Assembly: GCA_947504025.1 (NCBI GenBank)
Contig: CANNFX010000002.1
Span: forward strand, 310,001 to 374,000
Source of the DNA: an uncultured Sphingomonadaceae bacterium
GTDB lineage: Bacteria > Pseudomonadota > Alphaproteobacteria > Sphingomonadales > Sphingomonadaceae
Length of the DNA stretch: 64,000 nucleotides
Direction of reading: 5' to 3'
The translations under genes were made by a program, and so were the position numbers. This document shows, one piece after another, positions 54,927 to 63,579 of this stretch (positions within the stretch are counted from its first letter, which is position 1; the number at the start of each line of letters is the position of its first letter). The notes beneath the pieces are model-generated. The model had not been told where the DNA came from and did no database searches. It saw only the letters and a list, made by a program, of their open reading frames with translations.

Positions 54927-55301
54927 TCATTCATAGCTGACCACCTCGAATTCGATTCCGTCCCAATCGAAGAAGTAGAAACTTCGCGGCCCCGGATCAT
55001 AGGTACTGTGACTGAATGGTTTTAACCCAGCATCGACGATGACTTTTTCAGCTGCATCTAGATCGTCGACTTGCATCCCAACGTGGTTGAGCGGTTGGCC
55101 TTTGGCGTATCCGCCTGCCACTTCTTCATTGGTATAGAGTGACAAGTAGCTGTGAGCATTTCCGACATGAATGGTCTCGCCCCCCATTGCTGAGGGTCCG
55201 CGCCAGCGTTCCTTCCAGCCGAGCAATGACTGAAATAGTCGGCTGCTGCGTTCTGGATTAGTGACCGATAGGTTGGCGTGTTCGATTGTTCCAATGGGCA
55301 T
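54927..55301 (-). CDS. VOC/glyoxalase-fold protein, SoxR-controlled
   Basis: A 124-aa vicinal oxygen chelate protein (MPIGTIEHANLSVTNPERSSRLFQSLLGWKERW, LNHVGMQVDDLDAAEKVIVDAGLKP, YFFDWDGIEFEVVSYE). Metal ligands are His8 region, HVG and the C-terminal FEVVSYE Glu. Such proteins act as glyoxalases, dioxygenases or antibiotic-binding proteins. The ATG at 55301 follows a GAAAGGA site. A sox box and a promoter with a 19-base spacer precede it, so SoxR should switch it on under redox stress. Confidence 0.85.
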   Translation of the reverse strand: MPIGTIEHANLSVTNPERSSRLFQSLLGWKERWRGPSAMGGETIHVGNAHSYLSLYTNEEVAGGYAKGQPLNHVGMQVDDLDAAEKVIVDAGLKPFSHSTYDPGPRSFYFFDWDGIEFEVVSYE

Positions 55302-55343
55302 GGCCCGTCCTTTCAAAGCATGCGCGAATCAGTGCGCTTGATC

Positions 55344-55374
55344 AATATGCAATCTCAAGTTAAGTTGAGGTCAA
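55344..55374 (-). promoter_or_regulatory. SoxR-type promoter of the VOC gene
   Basis: On the minus strand TTGACC (55374-55369) and CATATT (55349-55344) are separated by 19 bases, the long spacer typical of MerR-family activated promoters. The sox box fills the spacer. Confidence 0.65.
55353..55370. promoter_or_regulatory. Sox box (SoxR operator)
   Basis: The sequence TCTCAAGTTAAGTTGAGG matches the E. coli soxS operator CCTCAAGTTAACTTGAGG in 16 of 18 positions and has the same dyad symmetry. It lies between the divergent soxR and VOC genes. Confidence 0.88.
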
Positions 55375-55414
55375 GCTTTGTTTTTCATAAGCATAAAATC
55401 AGAGAGTTGTAGGC

Positions 55415-55861
55415 ATGACCAGAGATGATCTCTTACCAATTGGTGATTTGGCGCGGCGCACCGGCCTCGCCGTATCGGCTATCCGCTTTTATGAAGAGAA
55501 AGGCTTGTTGCAGGCATTTCGTACTGCGGGAAACCAGCGGCGCTTTCTGCGCTCCGACATCCGCCGGCTCAGCTTTATCCTGATCGCTCAGAAGCTAGGC
55601 CTCGGCCTTTCAGAGATTGAGGAGCAGTTGGGAACATTGCCGCAGGGGCGAACCCCGAACCAGCGCGACTGGCAGAAAATAAGCATGGCGATGCGCCAGG
55701 CTATCGACGCAAAGATTTTGCTGCTCACCCGTACGAGAAATCAGCTTGATCAGTGCATTGGTTGCGGCTGTTTGAGTCTGAAGAAGTGTCAGCTCTACAA
55801 TAAAGAAGATAAGCTGGCAGCTGCGGGCACAGGCCCGCGGCTAGTAATCACAGCTAACTAA
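55415..55861 (+). CDS. soxR: Redox-sensing transcriptional activator SoxR
   Basis: A 148-aa MerR-family protein: LLPIGDLARRTGLAVSAIRFYEEKGLL (helix-turn-helix), RFLRSDIRRLSFILIAQKLGLGLSEIEEQL, and C-terminal CIGCGCLSLKKCQLYN, the C-x2-C-x-C-x5-C 2Fe-2S site that senses redox-cycling compounds. It activates promoters with 19-20-base spacers. It is divergent from the VOC gene, and the sox box lies between them; soxS is absent, as expected outside enterics. Confidence 0.96.
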   Translation: MTRDDLLPIGDLARRTGLAVSAIRFYEEKGLLQAFRTAGNQRRFLRSDIRRLSFILIAQKLGLGLSEIEEQLGTLPQGRTPNQRDWQKISMAMRQAIDAKILLLTRTRNQLDQCIGCGCLSLKKCQLYNKEDKLAAAGTGPRLVITAN

Positions 55862-55870
55862 TACGGGAAC

Positions 55871-57409
55871 TTAGAGGCAGGCTTCCAAGAACGCCTGATC
55901 GAAACCGAACTGACGTGCTTTTTCCAGCGTGTAGGGCCGCAGGCCGGACGGGCGATATTCACCAATGATCTTGCCGTCGTCATCCTCGTCCAGATATTCG
56001 AACTTGAACAGTTCTTGCGTGATGATCACTTCGCCTTCCATCCCGATAACTTCGGTGATGTTGGTTGTGCGGCGCGAACCGTCGCGAAGACGTTTCACCT
56101 GTACAATCATGTCGACCGATTCCGCGATCTGCCGCGAAATGGCTTCCTTTGGGATTTTAATGTCACCCATCAAAATCATGTTTTCCATACGGCCAAGGCA
56201 TTCGCGCGGGCTGTTTGCGTGAAGTGTGCACATCGAACCATCGTGGCCGGTGTTCATGGCGGCGAGAAGATCGAAACATTCAGCGCCACGAATCTCACCA
56301 AGGATAATGCGGTCCGGCCGCATACGCAGCGCGTTCTTCACGAGATCACCGATGCTAATCTCGCCTTGACCTTCGAGGTTTGGCGGGCGTGTTTCCAGCG
56401 GCAACCAATGTGGCTGCTGCAAGCGGAGCTCGGCGGCATCCTCGATCGTCAGTACGCGTTCACCCGGGTCGATCATTTTCGACAGAGCGTTGAGCATAGT
56501 GGTTTTACCCGAGCCCGTACCGCCTGAGATAACGATGTTCATCTGGCATGCACCGGCAATTTTCAATGCGGTAGCCATCTTGTCGCTCATGGAACCGAAA
56601 TCCTTGAGCATGTCGATCGTGATCGGCTTCTCGGAGAATTTACGAATTGAGATCGCTGTGCCTTTCAGGCTCAGCGGCGGCACGATCACGTTAACACGCG
56701 AACCGTCCTTCAAGCGGGCATCTGCTAGCGGTGTGGTCTGATCGACGCGGCGGCCAACCTGGTTCACGATACGCTGGGCGATCTGGAACAGATGCTGTTC
56801 GTCACGGAAACGGATTGGCGCAAGTTGCAGCTTACCGCTTTTTTCGATGTAGGTCTGGTCCGGGCCATTGACCATAATGTCCGAAACGTCCGGATCGCCC
56901 AGCAGTTCTTCGAGCGGGCCAAAGCCTAACAATTCGTCGATAAGTACTTTTTCAAGCGCGAATTGCTCGCGGCGATTCAGCGTGACTTTCAGCTCGGCCA
57001 GCACTTCCATGATGATCGGGCGGAATTCTTCTGAAAGCTCGTCTTTGCTCAGCGTGGCAGCGGCTTCTGGGTCGACACGTTCGAGTAGGCGTGGAAGCAC
57101 CTGTTCTTTAATCTTGTGGACGCTGGCTTCGAAACCTTCGGCCTTGTGTTCGCCAGAGACGACATTGTTTGCGCGATCCGTCAGGCGCGCCATTGCATCG
57201 GCCGGTTCTGCGCTTGCTTTACCTGAAGCTGCGGGTTCGCCCGGCAACGGTGGGAACTGCTCTCCGCCGGCATCTGCGCCGGGCAGTGGAGCCGCTTCGG
57301 TATCCGAGTTCTTCCCTTCGCCGCCCTTCATGGGGCGTGCGACACCAAATGCAGGGCGACCGCCTGATTTCATACCGCCTGGTCCGCTTTTGCGTCCGAA
57401 AGCACTCAT
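55871..57409 (-). CDS. cpaF: CpaF/TadA-type secretion ATPase
   Basis: A 512-aa hexameric ATPase of Tad pilus systems. It has a long Pro/Gly/Glu-rich N-terminus (residues 1-90), then the N-terminal domain (LIDELLGFGPLEELLGDPDVSDIMVNGPDQTYIEKSG), Walker A (ISGGTGSGKTTMLNALS near 290), the Asp box (TIEDAAELRLQQPHWLPLETRPPN), Walker B (RMRPDRIILGEIRGAECFDLLAAMNTGHDGSMCTLHAN). No other cpa/tad gene is in this window, so it stands apart from the rest of its system here. Confidence 0.92.
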   Translation of the reverse strand: MSAFGRKSGPGGMKSGGRPAFGVARPMKGGEGKNSDTEAAPLPGADAGGEQFPPLPGEPAASGKASAEPADAMARLTDRANNVVSGEHKAEGFEASVHKIKEQVLPRLLERVDPEAAATLSKDELSEEFRPIIMEVLAELKVTLNRREQFALEKVLIDELLGFGPLEELLGDPDVSDIMVNGPDQTYIEKSGKLQLAPIRFRDEQHLFQIAQRIVNQVGRRVDQTTPLADARLKDGSRVNVIVPPLSLKGTAISIRKFSEKPITIDMLKDFGSMSDKMATALKIAGACQMNIVISGGTGSGKTTMLNALSKMIDPGERVLTIEDAAELRLQQPHWLPLETRPPNLEGQGEISIGDLVKNALRMRPDRIILGEIRGAECFDLLAAMNTGHDGSMCTLHANSPRECLGRMENMILMGDIKIPKEAISRQIAESVDMIVQVKRLRDGSRRTTNITEVIGMEGEVIITQELFKFEYLDEDDDGKIIGEYRPSGLRPYTLEKARQFGFDQAFLEACL

Positions 57410-57543
57410 TGTGTGGTCCCCGCCCGTTCTAAATCATATTTTGCTGCACCTGCTGACTTCCCAGCGGATGGCTTATGCTTACTAATCAAGAATGGTAAAT
57501 AATCTGGAAAGGTTATTTTTTGGCTAAGGGTTGCGCGCGCCTG

Positions 57544-58392
57544 TCAACTTTTCAGACGGACAAGAAATTTGGCGGCCGGCTCTGCCATTTTTGATGCCTG
57601 TTCAAGGATCCTAGCAGGCAAAAGCGTCCGATGTTCTCTCGTTTTCCGATAGACTTCGATATGTTCTGCACCAGGCAGACATTCTTCAAGCCTGCAGCCC
57701 AGTTGCGGCGCAATATATTTGAAGCTGTGATCGAAATGATAAGCACCGGGATAATGACACTTTATCACCGATTTGAAACAATTGGCCGTGATGACCAAGC
57801 CGCCTACGGGAACTGCATCCAGCAATTTCGCAAATTGCCCTAACGGGTCCGTGACATGCTCCAGAACATCTTGCGCAATCACAATGTCGGAAGCGACCGG
57901 CAGTTGATCGCAGTAGTTCAAGTTAGGTAACTTGGCCGAAAGTGTTAGTGCCAATTTGGTCGCAAAAGGCTCAACCACGTTGATGGTGCTATTTGGGCAG
58001 AGCATAGCGAGATTGCGCGACAGGCTTCCGAAACCCCCGCCAAACTCGGCGATGGTGCCCGGCGCTTTGCCAGCGATGTAATCGGCTAATATCTCTCGGT
58101 GGCGCATCGATTCAGGATCGATTGCAGTGAAGATACCATTTAGCAGCCACACGGGAGAGCCGTAAAACTTGCCTAGGTTTTCTGCTTCGCCGGGCCGGTA
58201 TCCGGCCCCCAGGCGGTCCCATTCTGAATCCATTGCCTGCCACATCAGTTCAACGTCGGACAGCGCTTGCCAATGGTCGTCCAGATAGGCTGCGTCGCTC
58301 TCGGTAATACCATGCGCAAGTATATCGGGTGATACGTCTTCAGGCAGCAATTCTGCCAACTTTTTCAGAAGGGTGCGATATACAGGTATCAT
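57544..58392 (-). CDS. SAM-dependent methyltransferase, polysaccharide locus
   Basis: A 282-aa class I methyltransferase: GTIAEFGGGFGSLSRNLAMLCPNSTINVVEPF (motif I near 113) and SDIVIAQDVLEHVTDPLGQFAKLLDAVPVGG (motif II/III). The N-terminal 100 residues are helical. It ends the minus-strand group with a glycosyltransferase and a flippase and probably methylates a sugar or sugar-linked acceptor. The gap of 134 bases to cpaF shows no further gene. Confidence 0.8.
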   Translation of the reverse strand: MIPVYRTLLKKLAELLPEDVSPDILAHGITESDAAYLDDHWQALSDVELMWQAMDSEWDRLGAGYRPGEAENLGKFYGSPVWLLNGIFTAIDPESMRHREILADYIAGKAPGTIAEFGGGFGSLSRNLAMLCPNSTINVVEPFATKLALTLSAKLPNLNYCDQLPVASDIVIAQDVLEHVTDPLGQFAKLLDAVPVGGLVITANCFKSVIKCHYPGAYHFDHSFKYIAPQLGCRLEECLPGAEHIEVYRKTREHRTLLPARILEQASKMAEPAAKFLVRLKS

Positions 58393-59306
58393 CGGCTAGA
58401 ACCTCTGAGTGGCCGAACTAGCCGGGCGAAGATACGGCGATGCAATGGTATCCGCAGGTGCCGTTTAATGCGCTGAAATGCGATCGGATCCTCAATAATG
58501 TTCTCCGGCAAGATGAACGAAGCAGTATGCGCCGGCGGCATCTGCTCACCCTCGGCGACACCGCAATTCTCGCCCGTTCCATCATGGCCTATATTCGTGA
58601 CCAGTGAGCGGCTCGGGTTGAGGCACAGGCCCTTTTGCCGAAAGATTGCAGCATACCAGAATATCGCCCAGGTCTTGATGCGCCCGGCTTTATTGGCTTC
58701 GATCTGGGCAAAAAAGTCATGCGCATCATCGACGTTGAAGCGAGAACGATCTCTTGAATCAAATTTGGACGGCAGTGTGGCGGGGTCGCGTTCGAAGTGC
58801 TTCCACCGGTCATCCCAGGTAGCCCAACCCCAGCAATTCATGATCCTGACAAAAAATGCGTCGCCAATGCCGTCAGTATCAATTGGATAATTCCATCCGC
58901 TGATATGCCAAACGCTCTTTTGCGAGGAGTATTTGTCGAGAGCCTCGTTCATGTAATCCAAAAATCCTGGCGCTGTGACGATATCGTCTTCCAGCACAAT
59001 GACCTTTCCGTATTGGCTAACGGTTTTGCTGACACCGTCGATAATATTCGCTGCTAAGCCGAAATTTTTGGACCGCCTGACCAGAGTAACTGAACGGAAG
59101 CCTTCGCTGGTTTCAGCAATTTGGCGGGTCTGCTCAATATCATCAAAATCGGTACTGTCGCGAGCGCCATCGCAGTAGATTATGAGGTCCGTTTCGGCAG
59201 CGCCTCTGTTGTCAGCAAGCGCCTTGATCGTACGCTGCGTATGAACTGGCCGCGCATACACAAACAAAGCTACTGGCGCGCGAGAACTGATTGGCTGAAA
59301 TGTCAT
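58389..59306 (-). CDS. Glycosyltransferase (GT-A, GNT-I-like)
   Basis: A 305-aa protein: APVALFVYARPVHTQRTIKALADN, LIIYCDGARDS, VIVLEDDIVTAPGFLDYMNEALDKY (EDD metal site near 100), VWHISGWNYP, MNCWGWATWDDRWKHF. This pattern, with FVYxRPxHTxxTxxAL and CWGWATWxxRW, is typical of bacterial sugar transferases related to GNT-I. It overlaps the methyltransferase by 4 bases and the flippase by 1. Confidence 0.85.
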   Translation of the reverse strand: MTFQPISSRAPVALFVYARPVHTQRTIKALADNRGAAETDLIIYCDGARDSTDFDDIEQTRQIAETSEGFRSVTLVRRSKNFGLAANIIDGVSKTVSQYGKVIVLEDDIVTAPGFLDYMNEALDKYSSQKSVWHISGWNYPIDTDGIGDAFFVRIMNCWGWATWDDRWKHFERDPATLPSKFDSRDRSRFNVDDAHDFFAQIEANKAGRIKTWAIFWYAAIFRQKGLCLNPSRSLVTNIGHDGTGENCGVAEGEQMPPAHTASFILPENIIEDPIAFQRIKRHLRIPLHRRIFARLVRPLRGSSR

Positions 59307-60679
59307 CAGACACTACCCTCACGGCGCATTTTTCCAAGCTTACCGAGAACGCGCGGGATCAGGCCCAACGGATTGAGTGATCGGCCAATATCTCGCCCGA
59401 CCGGCCTCAAGACAGGCAAAATAAAGCACGCGCCATGTGCAGCGAGCCAATAGGCGGCTACGCTGGCAACCGCCGCTCCGTTAGCGCCGAAGCGTGGAAT
59501 GAGAGCGAAGTTCAGTGCGATATTCGCAGTAGCTCCGATAACCGTTGTCAGGGGGGCGGCCCACAGATGCCCTTCGATTGTTAGAAAGGCGCTGCGAGCC
59601 ACGCCGATGCCGACGAACGGTAATGCAAATGCCAATATCCATGCGGTTGTAATCGAGGCGCTGTAGTCCGCAGACATAAATGTCGTGATGACGAAATGCG
59701 AACCGATGCCAACCATCACTGCCAGGCTCAGGCAGGATATTGCTACCGTGTCTAAGAAATTTCGCATGTCATTGCGCAGCACGTTCTTGTCGGGATTTTT
59801 TGAGGCTTTGACGAGCGCAGGATAAAAGGCTGTTTGCAATGCGATCGGAATGAAAAAGGCGCTCTCGGAAAGGCGGACGGCCAATGTGTAGCGCCCAAGC
59901 TCTTCGCTAGGCACCATATTCCCCAGCATCAACTGATCGATCCGCATGTAAAACACGATAGCCAGCGCCGAAAGGAACAGCGGCAGGCCCTGCTTGGCCA
60001 GAGACTGTACCTCCGAACGCGCTATTCGTAATTTAGGGCGTTTTCTACGGGCCCAAAAATACGCCAGAATTGCCGCCAGCCCAAGTACGACAGCTTCCGC
60101 CGACTTGATCCACACAAAGCCTTCTAACTTGCCGCCGAGCCAGACATAATAAGCGGTCGCAATAGCGACGGTCACGACAACAAAAATGCGCGGTACTGCA
60201 AAAAGTGCAGGCCTCTCAGTCGCCTTGAAATGCAGATTGAATGACTGCCATGGTGCTGCAATTATTACGATTGAAGCGATGGCCGCCATGCTGAATGTTG
60301 CGAGCGGTGGCCCGTTGAACATTGAAAATAGGATTAACATCAGAACTGCTGCAAGCAGCGATCCAGCTAATCTAATTGCGAGCGAGGAACCCAAGATTTT
60401 TGCAGTATCATCCGGGTTTGAGACCAACTGGCGCATTACGATCGCATCTAGGCCGAATACCGCTAGTGGCAACAACAGGGCTGTGAAGCCTGCTAAATAG
60501 CCAAGAACTCCGAAAGCAGCCGGGCCAAGATGCTGAGCGAGCAATATTGTGATGAAAAAGCCAATGCCAACACGGCAAAGGTCTTCGGCGCTGAGCCATC
60601 CGAAGTTTCGCAATCTGCGGAGCATCGCAGATCCTTTCAATTCACTGTGCATGATATTGCTATCGTTCGTCATAGGCAC
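59306..60679 (-). CDS. Oligosaccharide flippase (Wzx-like)
   Basis: A 457-aa protein with 12-14 helices of the polysaccharide transport superfamily: LRNFGWLSAEDLCRVGIGFFITILLAQHLGPAAFGVLGYLAGFTALL at the start and IPIALQTAFYPALVKASKNPDKN in the middle. It would move lipid-linked sugar repeats across the inner membrane. First gene of the minus-strand group and divergent from the FkbM gene. Several near starts are possible around 60679-60628. Confidence 0.88.
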   Translation of the reverse strand: MPMTNDSNIMHSELKGSAMLRRLRNFGWLSAEDLCRVGIGFFITILLAQHLGPAAFGVLGYLAGFTALLLPLAVFGLDAIVMRQLVSNPDDTAKILGSSLAIRLAGSLLAAVLMLILFSMFNGPPLATFSMAAIASIVIIAAPWQSFNLHFKATERPALFAVPRIFVVVTVAIATAYYVWLGGKLEGFVWIKSAEAVVLGLAAILAYFWARRKRPKLRIARSEVQSLAKQGLPLFLSALAIVFYMRIDQLMLGNMVPSEELGRYTLAVRLSESAFFIPIALQTAFYPALVKASKNPDKNVLRNDMRNFLDTVAISCLSLAVMVGIGSHFVITTFMSADYSASITTAWILAFALPFVGIGVARSAFLTIEGHLWAAPLTTVIGATANIALNFALIPRFGANGAAVASVAAYWLAAHGACFILPVLRPVGRDIGRSLNPLGLIPRVLGKLGKMRREGSV

Positions 60680-60789
60680 ACCTGTTAGTGAAACGTAGAT
60701 AACTAATCATTAAGGATGTTCAAATTGGCCGTTTGTCGAGGATGTATCCCTCGCGAAAGGCAGTTCGAACTTGTTGGGATAGATTGAAT

Positions 60790-61590
60790 ATGGATGCCTT
60801 GTTTCGGATGTACGGGCGAATTTTTGCTCGCCCGCAGCTCTACAGATTCAATCGGTTTCTCTATAACCTTTCCCTTCGCGGGATCGGCGTGCTCAATTGG
60901 GAAACAGAAGAACTGCAGGGCGAATATCGGAATTTGCACATGATTATGCAGTCGGCCGGCCCAGGCACCGCTGTGCTGGACGTCGGCGCAAATAATGGCG
61001 ATTTCAGTGCGATGGTAACCAGTCTTGCGCCTGATGTTACGGTTCATGCGTTCGAACCGCACCCAGAAACTTACGCCCGCTTAGAAAAGCGATTTCGCGG
61101 GACTAAAGTGACCTGCCACAATTTTGGTCTGGGTGACGAGGAAGGTTCGGTATCGCTGTTTGACTATGAGGGAAGCGACGGTACCGGCCATGCAAGCATA
61201 AATGCAGGTGTCATCGACGGGATACATGGCGGCAAGGTGGAATCCCGCGAAATCACCGTTCGCAGGCTTGATAAGGTGATTGACGAAATTGGCCTGACAC
61301 ATATCCATTTGCTCAAGATCGATGTCGAAGGTGCGGAGCTAGATGTGCTGCATGGCCTCGGAAAAAAACTATCTGATGGACTGACGATCGACTATGTGCA
61401 GGTCGAATTTAACGAAATGAATGTCGTAACCCGGGTCTTCGTGGAAGACCTTTGCGCAAAGCTGGAAAATTATCGGATTTACCGCATTCTCCCTGCGGGA
61501 CGATTGCTGGACATAACCGATGAGCGGGCGGTGATGCGCGAGATATTCGGTTTTCAGAACCTAATTTTCTCAAAGACCAAGCTGGTTTAA
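60790..61590 (+). CDS. FkbM family methyltransferase
   Basis: From ATG 60790 the 266-aa protein has the FkbM domain: TAVLDVGANNGDFSAMVTSLAPDVTVHAFEPHPETYARLEKRF (SAM site), VTCHNFGLGDEEGSVSLFDYEGSDGTGH, and IHLLKIDVEGAELDVLHGL (the diagnostic LLKIDVEGxE). Such enzymes O-methylate sugars or polyketides. An ATG at 60742 giving 282 aa is equally reasonable. First gene of a plus-strand run of glycosyltransferases. Confidence 0.85.
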   Translation: MDALFRMYGRIFARPQLYRFNRFLYNLSLRGIGVLNWETEELQGEYRNLHMIMQSAGPGTAVLDVGANNGDFSAMVTSLAPDVTVHAFEPHPETYARLEKRFRGTKVTCHNFGLGDEEGSVSLFDYEGSDGTGHASINAGVIDGIHGGKVESREITVRRLDKVIDEIGLTHIHLLKIDVEGAELDVLHGLGKKLSDGLTIDYVQVEFNEMNVVTRVFVEDLCAKLENYRIYRILPAGRLLDITDERAVMREIFGFQNLIFSKTKLV

Positions 61591-61606
61591 GGCGGGCGGC
61601 TTAGCT

Positions 61607-62827
61607 GTGCAGATCCTTCACATTAGCCATTCGGACGAAGCGGGCGGCGCGGCAATTGCGGCGCGGCGTCTGGTTGAGGCCCAGCGCGCGCAAGGTCTCG
61701 ATGCAAGGATGTTGGTGATCGAGCGCAAAGGTAAACGTGATTTCGTGTCCCAGGCGGGAAGCGCTGTTCGCGTAAGGCTCGCGCGTATAGCCGCAAAGCG
61801 GATCGCGCACATAGGCGCACGGACTGACAAAGACGGCATGCGTTCGCTTGGAGTGATTCCGTCCGGGATAGGCGCGGTGATCCGCGGGCGGTCGCCTGAC
61901 ATTGTGCATTGGCACTGGGTAGGGGCTGAGAGTGTGTCGCTTTCAGAGATGGCCTCCAGCGGCATTCCCTGCGTTTGGACATGCCATGACCAATGGGCAT
62001 TTTGCGGCGCAGAACATTATGCGCCGGATCGCCGCTTTGAGACTGGTTATACGGATGCTGGTATATTTGACATTGATGCGCTGACTTTTCGGCGCAAACA
62101 GGCAGCTTGGCGTGGATGGAACCCCACGCTTATCGCTCCGAGTGAATGGATGGCGAAGGAAGCTCTCGGCAGCGCTTTGATGGGCGATAGGGCGATCACG
62201 ACCATTCCCAACACCGTAGATACGATGGTATTCATGCCAAGTGATACGCGAAAGACGCGCACAGAGCTCGGCTTGCCCGCAGATTGTAAAATCGCATTGT
62301 TCGGTGCGGATAACGGGACATCCGATCCGCGCAAAGGTTTTGACCTTCTGATGGCGGCGCTGGAATGCATGCCCGGGCCGAGCCGCGAAGACATTACACT
62401 CGCAACGTTCGGCGGTGGTACGCGGGCTACAGGAAAGCTGGCAGACTTCGACCACATTGAGTTGGGTCGTTTCGATGCAGACGGCGCTATTGCTAAATTA
62501 TATTCATCTGCCGATGTGTTTGTTGCGCCATCACGGCAGGATAATTTACCCAACACGATGGTGGAAGCGCAGGCCTGCGGGTTGAGGAGTGTGGCTTTCG
62601 ATATCGGCGGGATGGGTGATATTATCGCTTCATCGGAAATGGGCGCACTTGTGAAGCCATTCGATGTTGATGCGTTCGGCGCTGCGATCCTATCTTCAGT
62701 AATGAAGGGGTATGATCGCGAGACTGTCCATCAAGCTGCTGCCAAACGCTTCGGAGCAGAGCCTGTCGTTGATCAATTCAAGACCGTTTATGATCGCCTT
62801 ATCGCTGAACGGGACGCATCGACATGA
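61607..62827 (+). CDS. Glycosyltransferase family 4
   Basis: A 406-aa GT-B enzyme from GTG 61607: ILHISHSDEAGGAAIAARRLVEAQRAQG, IPCVWTCHDQWAFCGAEHY near 120, TTIPNTVDTMVFMPSD, ALFGADNGTSDPRKGFDLLMAALE, and SADVFVAPSRQDNLPNTMVEAQACGLRSVAFDIGGMGDII with the donor-site pattern. HDQWAFCGAEHY is frequent in WcaC-like exopolysaccharide transferases. The stop overlaps the next start (ATGA). Confidence 0.88.
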   Translation: MQILHISHSDEAGGAAIAARRLVEAQRAQGLDARMLVIERKGKRDFVSQAGSAVRVRLARIAAKRIAHIGARTDKDGMRSLGVIPSGIGAVIRGRSPDIVHWHWVGAESVSLSEMASSGIPCVWTCHDQWAFCGAEHYAPDRRFETGYTDAGIFDIDALTFRRKQAAWRGWNPTLIAPSEWMAKEALGSALMGDRAITTIPNTVDTMVFMPSDTRKTRTELGLPADCKIALFGADNGTSDPRKGFDLLMAALECMPGPSREDITLATFGGGTRATGKLADFDHIELGRFDADGAIAKLYSSADVFVAPSRQDNLPNTMVEAQACGLRSVAFDIGGMGDIIASSEMGALVKPFDVDAFGAAILSSVMKGYDRETVHQAAAKRFGAEPVVDQFKTVYDRLIAERDAST

Positions 62828-63579
62828 GCGGGCAGCAAAATCCACGAATTTCGGTCGTGACGGCGGCCTATAACGCGCTGGACGGGCTCCGCACTACGGT
62901 CGCCAGCATGGCCGAACAAGACTTCGGCTCGGTTGAACATATCATTATCGACGGTGCATCGAGCGACGGAACGGCAGCTTATCTTCAAACTTTGGGCGGA
63001 CAAATACGCTGGGTGAGCGAGCCCGATAAGGGCATAGGCGACGCTATGAACAAGGGTATCGCGATGGCACGGGGTGACTATGTTCTAGTGCTTCACGCCG
63101 AAGATTACTTCGCCAGCAAGCAAAGTCTGAGCAAGGCAGCTGAACATTTGGATGGCTCGGACATAGTCTCGTTCGATGTGATGATTACCGACAATGGCGC
63201 AGAGCGGGTGTTCCCCACGAGCGGCTTTGGACTCAAGGCTGAGTTCTTCGCCACGGTTCCGCATCAGGGGGCGTTTTGTCGCCGCGATCTGTTTGAACGG
63301 ATAGGCGATTTCGACCAGCAGTACCGGATCGCTATGGATTACGAATGGATGCTGCGGGCCAAGCGCGCGGGGGCTAGCATCAGGCAGATTTGTCGTCACG
63401 TCACGGTGATGCCTGCAACTGGCGTCAGCGCTCAGCTCGACTGGCCTAACCTACAAAAGCGGCTTGCGGAAAACAGACTGGTGCAAAGCCGCCGGGGTAA
63501 TCCCCTGTTAGCGCCGGTTCGAACGGCATTCTGGGCGACTTATCCAATGTTTAAGCGTTGGCGGGTTGGCAGGTTATGA
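62824..63579 (+). CDS. Glycosyltransferase family 2 (WcaE-like)
   Basis: A 251-aa GT-A enzyme: RISVVTAAYNALDGLRTTVASMAEQDFGSVEHIIIDGASSDGTAAYL (nucleotide-binding start), WVSEPDKGIGDAMNKGIAMARGDYVLVLHAEDYF (where the DxD stands as HAED), and HQGAFCRRDLFERIGDFDQQYRIAMDYEWMLRAKRAG. Typical of transferases that add sugars to surface polysaccharide. Overlaps both neighbours by 4 bases. Confidence 0.87.
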   Translation: MSGQQNPRISVVTAAYNALDGLRTTVASMAEQDFGSVEHIIIDGASSDGTAAYLQTLGGQIRWVSEPDKGIGDAMNKGIAMARGDYVLVLHAEDYFASKQSLSKAAEHLDGSDIVSFDVMITDNGAERVFPTSGFGLKAEFFATVPHQGAFCRRDLFERIGDFDQQYRIAMDYEWMLRAKRAGASIRQICRHVTVMPATGVSAQLDWPNLQKRLAENRLVQSRRGNPLLAPVRTAFWATYPMFKRWRVGRL

